DNA of 64,000 nt from positions 1-64,000 of the forward strand of contig JANDJZ010000173.1 of assembly GCA_027943245.1 (NCBI GenBank), given 5' to 3'. The translations under genes were made by a program, and so were the position numbers. This document shows positions 1-10,007 of the stretch, one piece after another; within the stretch, counting starts at the first letter, position 1, and every line of letters begins with the position of its first letter. The stretch is from Acanthamoeba sp. SK_2022b (lineage: Eukaryota; Discosea; Longamoebia; Acanthamoebidae). Below the pieces are notes generated by a model, which was given only the letters and a program-made list of their open reading frames with translations, had not been told where the DNA came from and searched no databases.

Positions 1-2
1 AG

Positions 3-791
3 CGGGCCGAGCTCCGGCGATCGGCCACTGGGGAGAGTCTCCTGTCTTCGTTCCTTCGGCGGCTCTACTTTGTGTCGGAGCGCATCTTCATCGAGATGCA
101 CGCCAAGGTTGTCGACGCCGTAGCGCCACTGCTCGTCCCGGCCATCCTCAGCCACCCCAACCCGGGCTCCTCGGTCGCGCCGCCCAAGTCCGGTGGCCCA
201 CGAGTGCAGCGTATGAACCCCCCTCCTCCTCCTCCTTGCGCGACGTTGTACCTGACGTACTCTCTCCATGTTTCTCATTCACTCAGACCTGCCCTCGCCT
301 GCCGAAATGAGCGGCGGCGGAAGCGATCGACTGCCGCCCACGGAGCAGGACATAACTCGCCACCTGGACATCGTGTTCACGCAGCTCAGCAGTACGTCTC
401 CTACTCTAAGGGCCTGTGCCCTCTTCTTCTTTGTCTTGGCTCTCCAGAGTCTGGGCGGGCTCACCTTCTTCATCGCCTCTTTCCGAAAAGGCCACAGCGT
501 GTTCCCGGCGATCATGCAGCAGTTCGCTTCGATGGTGTTCTACTCCCTCAATGTGGTGTTGCTCAACGTGGTCCTCAAACGACCAGAACTCTGCACCTGT
601 TCCAACGGCTTCAAGGTACCGCGACAGCCACCACCTCGCAGTATGCGTTCGTCAACGAGCGCGCTTATCCCGCTTCCTTTGCTCGCGCGCAGATGAAGTG
701 GGGACTCGCGCGTCTGACGTCCTGGCTCTATAAGAGCGACAGCGATCCCTTCGTCTTCCTTCGTCCCGAGGAGATAGAGTACGTCTGCTGG

Positions 792-839
<48 letters not shown>

Positions 840-1223
840 TTTTTCTTTTTGCGGAGGGGATGGCAGTTCCAATCCAACCGCGGCTGTTCCACACCACGCA
901 GGGATCAGCTACAGCACATCACCGAGGCCGCTACGCTGTTGGTGATGGACAAGGCCGTGTTTGCAAAGCCTCAGTCAGTACGACGGCAGTTCGTCGACCT
1001 CTCCGGCACCCAGCTGCGCGCGCTCCTGTTCAATTTCCGTCCAGACGCGTACGTCTTTTCTTTTCCGCCCCGTACTAGTATCGGCAATCTCACACACGAA
1101 TCGCCACACAGAATGGCGCCCGAGAAGGTGGCCGAGGAGTGGAAGAAGACGGCAGCCATGATGGCCTCGCACGAGGGTGGTCCTCTGCTCCTCCCCGATC
1201 CTCTCCTAGGTCCTCGTGTGTGA
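3..1223 (+). CDS. DIL (dilute) domain protein, C-terminal part (5'-truncated)
   Basis: This is the 3' end of a multi-exon gene whose start lies left of the window. Exons read as about 3-210, 287-391/395, 448/450-615, 693-778, 902-1048 and 1112-1223; the junction near 392-449 is uncertain. The joined protein resembles the DIL domain at the tail of class V myosins: FASMVFYSLNVVLLNVVLKR followed by a Cys/Ser turn, then KWGLARLTSWLYKSD and DQLQHITEAATLLVMDK. In myosin V this helical domain binds cargo adaptors on vesicles. Whether a myosin motor, ankyrin repeats or nothing lies upstream cannot be seen, so this could be a motorless DIL protein. The intron at 779-901 carries a long TG repeat. The reading frame ends in a short tail just after the last helix. 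Family assignment comes from pattern recognition, not a search. Confidence 0.72.
793..838 (+). repeat. (TG)n microsatellite, about 23 units
   Basis: Uninterrupted TG dinucleotide run inside an intron of the DIL-domain gene. It generates spurious Cys-Val and Thr-His open frames on both strands, which should not be read as proteins. Confidence 0.97.
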
Positions 1224-1672
1224 GCTCCCTTATCATTTTGGGTTTTTTGTTTTGGTTATTAAACATGCGAGTAATCTTAATCACAACTCTAGTTTCGAAA
1301 CATGACGGCTTACCACCATCGGCAGCTGAAGCTTTTGCGAAACCTCTCTCGGCTCAAACCGTGCCGTAAGGCATGGGATTGGACCAGTTAGTACAGCGAA
1401 GACCTTCTTCTATTGGTTTCCAACAATAGCCAGGTTGACCCAGACGGTGTGCCCCGGTGCAACTCTTGACTCCCTCATCTGTGATTCCCATGCGATGACC
1501 AGTTGCTATTTTGAGGCAGAACTGCTTTAGATGGCTGGGATTGGTGGGTTAAAAAGGGGCATTGCAGTAACGGACGCGATTGGCCCACTTGAGCTCATAG
1601 CGGTCACTGTGGGCCTTCTGCCCCTGGTGCCACTGCTACCAATGGGGCCTTCCAATTGGCCACGGGGCTACC
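1224..1672. other. Intergenic region with promoter elements at its right end
   Basis: No gene is visible here. The left part is the 3' flank of the DIL gene. The right part (about 1570-1672) is the upstream region of the secreted RidA-like gene and contains repeated ATTGG/CCAAT-type words (for example around 1580 and 1650) before the TATA box. Confidence 0.6.
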
Positions 1673-1679
1673 TATATAA
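1673..1679 (+). promoter_or_regulatory. TATA box of the secreted RidA-like gene
   Basis: TATATAA sits 54 bases upstream of the ATG at 1733, the expected spacing for a TATA promoter with a short leader. A CCAATTGG word lies about 20 bases upstream. This is the clearest core promoter in the window and suggests a strongly or inducibly expressed gene. Confidence 0.8.
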
Positions 1680-1732
1680 GCCTCGCAAGACAAGCAGAAA
1701 GATAACACAACTAAAACCAACACCATTCCAAC

Positions 1733-2341
1733 ATGAAACTCGCCAGCTTCGTTGTCGTCATCGTTTGCTTCATGTTGGCCGCTCAGGCAATGGCGACCAA
1801 CCGGATCCAGTGCGTCAAGTGGTACAACTCGCCCAACCAGCCGCCCGCAACCGGCACGTGGTCCTACCAGGCCAAAGTGTCGCCTCTGTGCCGTGAGGTC
1901 ATCTACGGAGGCGCCCGCGGCTGGTACCTCAACGGATCGCAAACCGACCTCACCCAGCCCAACGGCGAGTACATCCGCATCAAGCAGACCTTCCTCAACA
2001 TCAAGGCCGTGGTCGAGGAGACTGGAGCCACCCTCCAGGACATCACCTTCCTGCATGTGGCTTGCAACGACCTTGTCCGCTGCCGCCCTATCGTAAACCA
2101 GGTGCAGATCGAACTGTGGGGTCCCATCGACCACAACAACCCTAACCACCCCCCTCGCGGCATTTTCGGTGACATCACTTTCAACGGCCTCGACTGCCTG
2201 CGCCCTGACGGCAGCTACTACCGGGGAGCCGTGGGATCCACCGGCCAGGTGGTGTGCCAGCCTGGCGACAAGGCCATCGGAGACATCATCGAGATCAGCC
2301 CTCGCTATGCTGTCCCCATCCAGAACTCATTCCCCTTCTAA
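1733..2341 (+). CDS. Secreted RidA/YjgF-like protein
   Basis: Single-exon gene, 202 residues. Residues 1 to about 21 are a classic signal peptide (MKLASFVVVIVCFMLAAQAM). The mature part follows the RidA (YjgF/YER057c/UK114) layout: a helix resembling the RidA Q-x-x-x-x-N-x-K-A-x-x-x-x-x-G pattern (KQTFLNIKAVVEETGATLQD), a beta strand (ITFLHVACNDLV), a second helix (NQVQIELWG), HPPRGIFGDI, then a final GDIIEISPRYAVP strand where RidA normally has the E-I-x-A ending. Known RidA proteins are cytosolic trimers that deaminate reactive enamine/imine intermediates. A secreted version with several Cys residues and a spacer (about 165-185) is unusual, so the activity may be lost or altered. The canonical RidA arginine before the HPP-like stretch is not obvious. 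A second, ordinary RidA gene lies at 28491-28954. Start choice rests on the TATA box and the signal peptide. Confidence 0.78.
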   Translation: MKLASFVVVIVCFMLAAQAMATNRIQCVKWYNSPNQPPATGTWSYQAKVSPLCREVIYGGARGWYLNGSQTDLTQPNGEYIRIKQTFLNIKAVVEETGATLQDITFLHVACNDLVRCRPIVNQVQIELWGPIDHNNPNHPPRGIFGDITFNGLDCLRPDGSYYRGAVGSTGQVVCQPGDKAIGDIIEISPRYAVPIQNSFPF

Positions 2342-2977
2342 GGAAAGAAGAAGTTGTGTACAACAATCACGAAAGTGCTTGGCGTGATGAAACAAGTAAA
2401 AAAGGTCATTAACGCCCGTTGCCACAATCCTTCAATATCTCCTCCATTTTTCAGGGTGGACGGTCGCATAACAAACCACGCAATTTACAGTGCAAAGATA
2501 TGTTTTTTTATACAACGCGACTGTGTCGTCGCTAGGGGGGTCGGCCGTAACGGCATGTAGTCCCAGCAGAGAGTAGGTTAGGGGTCGGGTGTCTCCTCTA
2601 AAAGTTGAAATATATATATATTGCAATTTCAAAATTCTCAAAATTCAAAACTGCCAACTGCCAACTGCGTAATTGGCGACGAACTCCGCTCTGAAAACTC
2701 CATACAGGTCTTGATCTATTTTTGATCCATCCGCGCTGCGTGCCGGCGTGCCAGTTAGGGAGGTGTACTAAAGCGTTGTCCACCAACGCACGGTGCACTG
2801 CTCCCGTGCAGCATTCTAGGCGCGTCTTCACTCTCCCGTGCAGGCTGCAACGTGTGGCCACAGAATAGCTGAGCTTCAAAAGTAAGTCGACCACCACCAT
2901 TGGAGAATGCGCCCACATAGGCGCAACCTCCCGACAACCTTGCCACTCTCCTCAACCTACCAAGAGCCAAGCAAGCC
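2342..2977. other. Intergenic region, no gene seen
   Basis: This 636-base spacer lies between two plus-strand genes. It holds the RidA-like 3' flank, a short TA run near 2611-2620 and repeated AATTCAAAA-like words at 2627-2650. No conserved reading frame or RNA gene is recognisable. Confidence 0.55.
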
Positions 2978-5900
2978 ATGTCCGGCTCCCGTACCAGCCG
3001 CCGCAGTCTAGCTCTTCTGATCGCAGCTCTCGCGGTTGTGTCGTTCTTCTCATCATGCGAAGCCAACGTGCGCGGCTCTGGACCTCTGAACTCGGGCCTT
3101 CTCTTTGCAAAGCTGGGCGAAGTCTACACATACGCGAGGGACTCGGTGCGGGTTGACTTCGAGGCGAGCAGCGTTCCACAGGCCTTGACCGACTACAAGG
3201 ATGGGCTCATCGACTTCTTCATCTCCGACGTACCGCTGAACGGAGACGACCTGGACCCCTTCGACGGCATACAGATTCCGATGATGGGAACCCCCCTCGT
3301 CATGGCCTACAACCTCGAGCCCTACCTGGCGGCCAACGAGACTGTGGTAATGGACGGCAACACATTGGCGATGATCTGGCTAGGGACCATAGTAACGTGG
3401 GACGACCCTGCCATCAAGGCCTTCAACCCGACCTTTGCTCACAAGCTGCCTAACCTCAATATCACCCTGAGCTACTGGGGGCCGTCCAAGAACGCTCTGG
3501 GCTTCACCGCCGTCTTTAAGGAGGCCCTCAAGGTCTTCAACGACACGATGCGCCAGGAACTGCTGAACAATGGCAACGAGCTCGAAGAGTTGCCTCCCAT
3601 GCGCGAAGGTCGCGGAGTGACCGGACCGCCGTATGAAGTGGGCCAGTGGCGCATCGACTACGTCAAGAACAACCCCGGCTGCATGGGCTACATGGAGCGC
3701 AACGCCGCGGACGAGATCAGCCTGGCCTACATCCATATGATTAACAAGGCTGGCAACGTGGTCGAGGGCAGTCCCGCGTCAGTACAAGCGGCCATGGACG
3801 ACCACCGCGACCAAATTCACTCGGGTCAGCTAGTCTTCGAGATCCTCGACGCCCCGGGCCCGGACTCGTGGCCCATGAGCTTTGTCAGCTATATCACGCT
3901 TTCGCGCACCCGCACCGGCAGGAGCGAGCTCGACTGCTCGCGCGTGCAGGAGCTGCTCCTCTTCCTCAGCTGGGTCGAGACTAACGATGGCGTCGACAAA
4001 CTGTTCGAGTCGGTGGCTTTTGCCCCGCTCACCAATCCCTACAAGAGGAGGCTCATCGACGAGATGTACAAGATCAACTGCGACGGCAAGCCGGCCCTAT
4101 CCACGCCCGTGCTCATAGGTATGGGCGAGCCGTTTTTCGTGTTCACCTCGTGGGCCGAAGCCTTCACCTCGACCAGCTTCAGCATGAAGTACGTCCACTC
4201 GACGGCCAGCGCAACCAAACAGGAGCTGCTGTTCAGGGACATCGACTACGGCGTGGCCAGCTCCCAACTCTCGTCCACTCAGCAGGCTCAGGTTCCTGAC
4301 GCCCAGGGCATGACCGCCATCGCCTACGCCATCGTGCCGGCCTACAACATCCCCGAGCTAGCCTCGATCAACCTCGTGCTCGACCTCGAGGTAGTGGCGG
4401 GCATTTACCTCAACACCATCGTACGCTGGGACGACTCGCGAATTCAGCAGCTCAATCCGGGAGTCGCCCTGCCCAATTCCACGATCGTTCCCGTGCTCGA
4501 GTGCGGCGGCTCGTCCGACATACGGGCTGTCTTCACCCAAGCGTTGGCTTCCGTACCGGCCTTTGCCGCGGCTGTGCAAGCTGGTCCGGACGCCGTGCTG
4601 CCTGTCGCGGCAGACAACCGCACCCTGTGTTCGGGGGCCACTCCGAGCACGCTCAGCAACACGCCCTACTCGTTCGCTATGTGGCCTTCACCTCAGCTGT
4701 TCATCGATGCCCGCGACGTCAAGCAGGCGATGATGATCAACTCGGCTCAGGAGGCGGTTCACGCTACCCAAGCATCGGTATTGGCCGCTGTGGCTTCGGA
4801 CGCCGGCCATGCTAGCGATCCCTACGGAGCTCTCGTCCTCAGCCCTGGTGCGGAGAGCTGGCCTATTGCAGCCTACCAGCGCGTCTTTGTCTACACGCGC
4901 GACATGAGCGACTGTTCCAAGGCGAAAGCACTGGCCGACTGGATCTACTGGAGCCAGACTGCCCCGGAGGCCACCTCTCTGGCCAGCACCTATGCCGTCG
5001 TCGTGGCCAGCGCCTCATCGGAGCAGCTGAAGAGGCGTATGTTGCTGTTTGTAAATGACATCATCTGCGACGGGCAGCACGTGAGCCAAGTCCACGGCTG
5101 CGTCACGCCCGACGGCTTGCTCTGCTCGGACCACGGAACCTGCTCTGCGACCCGTACTTGCGTCTGCGAGGCCGGGTGGACCGGCGATCTCTGCGAGACT
5201 GCGACCTCAAGCGGCTCCTCGGACGACGCCGTGGTGGCCATCGCGCTCGGAGTTGCGTTGCCGGTGGGCGCGTTCGTACTGTGTCTCGTCCTGGCCACGA
5301 TCGTGATGGCCCTCCTGCTGGTCCGCAAGAAGGAGCACGGCAGCCTGAACGAATTCACGATAGACTTCGAGGAGCTCGAGGTGGGCGAACAGTTGGGCCA
5401 GGGCGGCTTCGGCGCGGTGCACAAGGCCACATGGAAGGGAACAGAAGTGGCGGTCAAGGTCATGAATCCCGACGCTATCACCAAGGAGGCCACCAGGAGC
5501 TTCACGGACGAGGTCGAGATCATGTCCCGCCTCCGACATCCCAACGTTGTTTTGTTCATGGCCGCCTCCGTAAAGCCGCCGCGGCTCTGCATCGTCATGG
5601 AGCACATGGCGCTGGGCTCGCTCTACGATGTACGTGAGCAGTGACCTTTGTTTTTCGTCCTTACCCAACCTGGAACTTACCCCACGTGGCCATTACGATA
5701 TGTGGCTGTTGCAGCTGCTACATAACGAGCTCATTCCCGAGCTGCCGCTGTTACTCAAGGTCAAGATAGCTCACCAGGCGGCCAAGGGCATGCACTTCCT
5801 ACACTCGTCCGAGATCGTCCATCGTGACCTCAAGTCGCTCAACCTGCTGCTCGACTCCAAGTGGAACGTCAAGGTGGCCGACTTTGGGCTCACCAAGTTC

Positions 5901-7883
5901 AAGGACTCGTACAAGGCCGTCCGCAAGGAGCGCGTGCCGATGGGCACTGTGCCTTGGATGGCCCCCGAAGTCCTGAGCGACCAGGTCGACGTGGACCACG
6001 TCCTAGCCGACGTGTACTCTTTCGGCATTGTGTTATGGGAGCTGCTGACGCGCGACGTCCTCTACGACGGTCTGCAGCCGGCTCAGATTGCGGTGGCTGT
6101 CATACGAAACGACCTGCGGCCACCTGTGCCCAAAGGTCTGCGGGATGGCGAGCTCGAATACGTGGGCCTCATGCAGCGCTGTTGGGATCGCGATCCGACG
6201 TCGCGTCCCACCTTCGACGCCATCATAACGAGCCTGGAGAGCATCAAGAAGGAGGTGGGTGGCGGCACGGGCACCAGCGCCTTCTCGTCAAGCAGCGGCA
6301 CGAGCAGCAGTGGCCTGGGTCGGGGCCATGCGGTCGGGTCTAGCGACTATGCGTCAACCTCCTCGGGCGGGCATACCCAGTTCGACGACTACCGCCGGGG
6401 GATTCCCAGACGCGATGTCTCCTTTGTAGTGTGCGATCTGGCCGGCATGGACGTGGTGTGGGTGCAGAACCCTTCGGAGGCCGATTACACGATCGAGACC
6501 TACGGACTCCTCGTGCGCCAGCTCTGCTTCTCCCATAAGGGCTACCTGTTCTCCCGAGCCCACCTGCATAGCGGAGGCACCTATATGCTGGCCTTTGCCC
6601 GACCGGCGCAGGCCGCTTCGTTTGCGCTGGCGCTGCTGTCCACGAGCGCGACCACTGCCGAGCTGCGAAGGATCGTCGAGCTGTCCCGAGTGTCGCTACA
6701 CTACCGCCATGGTACGAGCCTGAGCCTTCCCGACGACCACACTGCCACCACGTACGAGCCCACGAGCTACAGCGAAGCCTGCCGGCTCAACGTGCTCTGC
6801 CCACCCGGAGCCGCGCTCTGTTCGGCCGCCTTCGCCAGCACCTGTGCCACGGCCAGCCTGGCCGAAGGAGTGTGGCTGGCGAGAGAGAAGGAGGACGGGC
6901 CTTCACTCTTAGTGCCAAGCCAGATGGCTCAGGAGGACAAGGAGGACCTCGTGCTCCAGCTAGAGCAAGACGAGAAGCCGCGTCCAGGCAAAGGTCTTTG
7001 TTCCTCCAATGCGTGCTCGTGGATCATCGACGGCGCCAGGCTGCGCGTAGGAGAGCGCATAGGCGAAGGCAGCTTCGGCCAGGTGTCCGAGGGCGAGTAC
7101 CTCGGGATGCGGGTGGCCGTTAAGCGGCTGTTTGCCTCCCGTCTGGACGACCAGGGCATGCGCCGCATGCGTAGAGAGGCTGCCGTGCTGTCCTCCATCT
7201 CTCACCCCAACATAGTTCAGCTCATCGGCCTTTCCATCGCTGACGGCAACCTTATGCTGGTCATGGAGCTCGTCTCGCGCGGTAGCCTGCGAGATCTCCT
7301 GTCAAGTCCGGCGAAGCTCGGCTGGGAGGAACGTCTGTCCATGCTCCGCGGCGCTGCCGTGGGCCTCGAGTTCCTGCACTCCAAGGGCATTCTGCATCGC
7401 GACATCAAGAGCTCCAACCTGCTGGTTGATGATCAGCGCAACATTAAGGTCGGCGACTTTGGCTTCGCGACGATCAAGCACGAGAACGCCACCATGACCC
7501 GATGTGGGACTCCCGCCTGGACAGCTCCCGAAGTGCTCCTCCCTGCGCAGAGGCCGGTCGACACCGGCGGCTCCGACCAGCAACAAGATAGAGCCGACGA
7601 CGAAGAGGGCGATCGGCAGGACTACAAGGCTGACGTGTACTCGTTCGGCATCGTGATGTGGGAGGTGCTCACGCGTAAGCTGCCGTACGAGGGCGACGGC
7701 TGTGGCATGGCCGACATGGTGCGGGACGTGCTAGACGGCAAGCGCCCGCCGGTGCCAGCTGACTGTCCGCCGGCCTATCGCCGGCTCATGAAGCTGTGCT
7801 GGCACCGCAAGCCTGCCAAGCGGCCGACAATGGATCACGTTCTGATACTGCTCAACCAGATGTGCGCCGACCTGCCTGTCTAA
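2978..7883 (+). CDS. Receptor protein: two PstS-like ectodomains, EGF, TM, TKL kinase, cyclase-like domain, TKL kinase
   Basis: Two exons (2978-5629, 5715-7883) encode 1606 residues. A signal peptide (about 1-29) is followed by two tandem periplasmic-phosphate-binding (PstS)-like domains (about 30-370 and 388-700, each with an L-N-T-I-V-x-W-D-D-type motif), an EGF-like module (about 707-742), and a membrane helix (about 749-777). Kinase 1 (about 797-1062) has GQGGFGAVHKA, AVKV, HRDLKSLNLLL and DFGLTKF. A class III cyclase-like domain (about 1116-1276) and kinase 2 (about 1326-1606; GEGSFGQV, HRDIKSSNLLV, DFGFATI) follow. Both kinases keep Lys, HRD and DFG residues, so both look catalytically competent; they are of the tyrosine-kinase-like group. 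The cyclase domain keeps the first Asp region (VVCDLAG) but the second metal site reads HSGGTYMLAF where an Asp is expected, so it is probably inactive. Such receptors are a large expanded family in Acanthamoeba; the ligand is unknown. Confidence 0.9.
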
Positions 7884-8150
7884 TCTTTCCGTGATAATGT
7901 ACTGTTTCTATTGTGGTCACAAAACACAAGGTGGGGCTGGCTACTTATGGAAGGTGTCCCAGTCTCGCGGGATGAAGTTTGAGGAGCCTGAAAAGAAAAG
8001 CGATGGTATCGAGACTTAAAATTTTTGCAATTTCTGAGCGCTAGATCTTCGCTTCATCGCAAAACTTTTCGAGGAAACGGAGAGCATAAGAAGTTTTTTT
8101 GGACGTAATAAACAGCGCAGACAACTCATCCGCAAGTTCGAGAAGCAAGC

Positions 8151-9451
8151 ATGGGCAAGAGGAGGAGGGTCCTTACGGTCAACCAAAAGAGCTTCGCCAC
8201 CTATGTCTACAAGGTGCTCAAGCAGGTGCACCCCGACACGGGCATCTCGCAAAAGGCCATGGCCGTCATGAACTCCTTCGTGCACGACATGGCCAATCGC
8301 GTGCAAACCGTGCGTTGCCTCAATCTTTTTTCAATCGATTCTTTGTGCAATCTCTTCCCCAGTCTTTGTGTCTCTCTTACAGGAAGCAGCCTCCCTGGCG
8401 GAAATCGGCACCAAGAAATCACTCACCAGCAGAGAGATTCAAACGGCTGTGCGCCTCACACTTCCTGGTGAACTTGCTAAGGTAAGGGGGGAGGTAGCCT
8501 CCTTGTATCAAATGGTTGAGAACCTGACACGCCCTCTTTCCGTTCTTCTCATCCAGCACGCCGTGTCGGAGGGCACCAAGGCCGTCACCAAGTTCCTCCA
8601 GGTGGCCGGGGGCGAAGGCAAGCGCAGCTTGTCCTACCGTGCGGGGTAGCTTCAGCCAATGCCAGCGAACCGGGAAGCCGCGCACTGACACCCAACCCCC
8701 CTCCCCTTTTTTTCTCCCTCTACCCGGTGTGCAACAGGTTGCAGTTCCCGGTGGGCTTCTTTCACCGCTACCTCAAAGAGAAGACCAAGCTGAGAGTGGG
8801 CAAGGGTATATTCGCCCCGCGTAATTTAGTTGGCCAACTCCGCCCTTTCACAGCTTTATCTCCTTACTGCCCATCCTTCCTCCCCTTGGCGTGCTGGTAC
8901 ATGTATGGACACAGGTGCCCCAGTCTACCTCGGCGCTGTGCTCGGTATGTGCTCAGCGACTGTTGTGCGCAACGAGACTCGTGTCCATATGAATCCTTGT
9001 TTCTCACTTCTCTCTGCGTGGTTATGTATGTGTGTTGCTTCCCTCGGCGCAGAGTACCTGACGGCTGAGATTCTGGGTAAGGGGCCTACGAGGGCGCTCG
9101 CACCACATAATGCCCTGCGTTTTCTCTTTCTCCCACAATGACGCTTCTTCATACGTTCTTTTATGTGCAGAGCTGGCGGGCAACGCGGCGCGCGACAACA
9201 AGAAGGCGCGCATCATTCCGAGGCATATCGTGCTGGCCATCCGCAACGATGAGGAGCTCAACAAACTCCTGTTGCACGTCGTCATCCCGAGTATGACACT
9301 CCCCTTGCTCTCACCCGGTATTTTCTCACTTGTTCAATCTCTTATGTGTGCAGGCGGTGGGGTGATTCCGAACATCCACTCGGTCCTAATTCCCAAGGCC
9401 ACCAAGGCTTTTTTTACTGGGGACAGCGAGGAAGCCCAGCAGGTGTACTGA
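8151..9451 (+). CDS. Fused histone doublet H2B-H2A
   Basis: Eight exons (8151-8309, 8383-8481, 8557-8645, 8738-8805, 8915-8944, 9053-9076, 9171-9290, 9354-9451) keep frame throughout and give 228 residues. Residues about 10-100 are an H2B histone fold with [17 protein letters not shown] and the block running from SREIQTAV to [10 protein letters not shown] short linker, [13 protein letters not shown], leads straight into H2A ([79 protein letters not shown]). The H2A acidic-patch Glu/Asp residues and the H2B ones are present. N-tails are nearly absent. The junction intron (8646-8737) is needed: it removes an in-frame TAG at 8647, and splicing restores the RAG-LQFPVG sequence exactly as at the start of the H2A fold. 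The H2A half has no start codon of its own. Doublets of this order are known in Marseilleviridae; introns show this copy is a cellular gene. No histone 3' stem-loop is seen. Confidence 0.9.
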
Positions 9452-10007
9452 GTGTTGGTCGCCTGGCTTCAAGGCCTGCCGCTCATCACAGGCTCCGATA
9501 AAGCTTGCGCTGCTGGGAGGGAGATATCGCAGAATTAGCACTAACTCGGTCTCACCCAGACATGTCGCTTCTTGCTAAGAGTAAACTAGGCCTGGATTAC
9601 TGGTATGACGTAGGGTTTGATTCCACTACCACACCATCGCGGCCAAGCAGAGAGATGGTGAGACCTGATGATCTCCAGGAGCGGGGACGTTTCAGGTACC
9701 TGATTCAATCAGCGTTGGAGGTACCTGTACTACTGCCCGGCTGCCGTGGCATTAATGGTACAAGTAAAGTTTAACAGGGCGCGGAAAGGCGACTAGAAGT
9801 ACAGCGAAGGCACAAGTCGGGAAATCTTGTCCTCATCCTGTCGCTAGTCCTGTGTAGTTGCACAGTCCAGTGAATCCTGGGATACTGATCGTATGCCCAC
9901 AGAAAATTCATGTATCTCACATGGAGATGCAAATTCAGTACTCTTTGGTGCAGTCATTGACAACAGGACTTAGCTGACTTTAGTCATGCAGCTGGAGTGC
10001 GTTTTGT
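9452..10007. other. Convergent intergenic region, no gene seen
   Basis: This 556-base stretch separates the 3' ends of the histone doublet and the SQR gene. I see no conserved reading frame, no histone-type stem-loop and no RNA gene. Confidence 0.6.

Noticed and set aside
8368..8649. A free-standing H2B ending at the TAG at 8647
   Set aside because: The TAG overlaps a GT donor, and splicing to 8738 restores the exact H2A start sequence in frame; the H2A part otherwise has no start codon.
9505..9774. 89-codon open frame after the histone gene
   Set aside because: No recognisable motifs, no splice support and it lies in a convergent 3' region.
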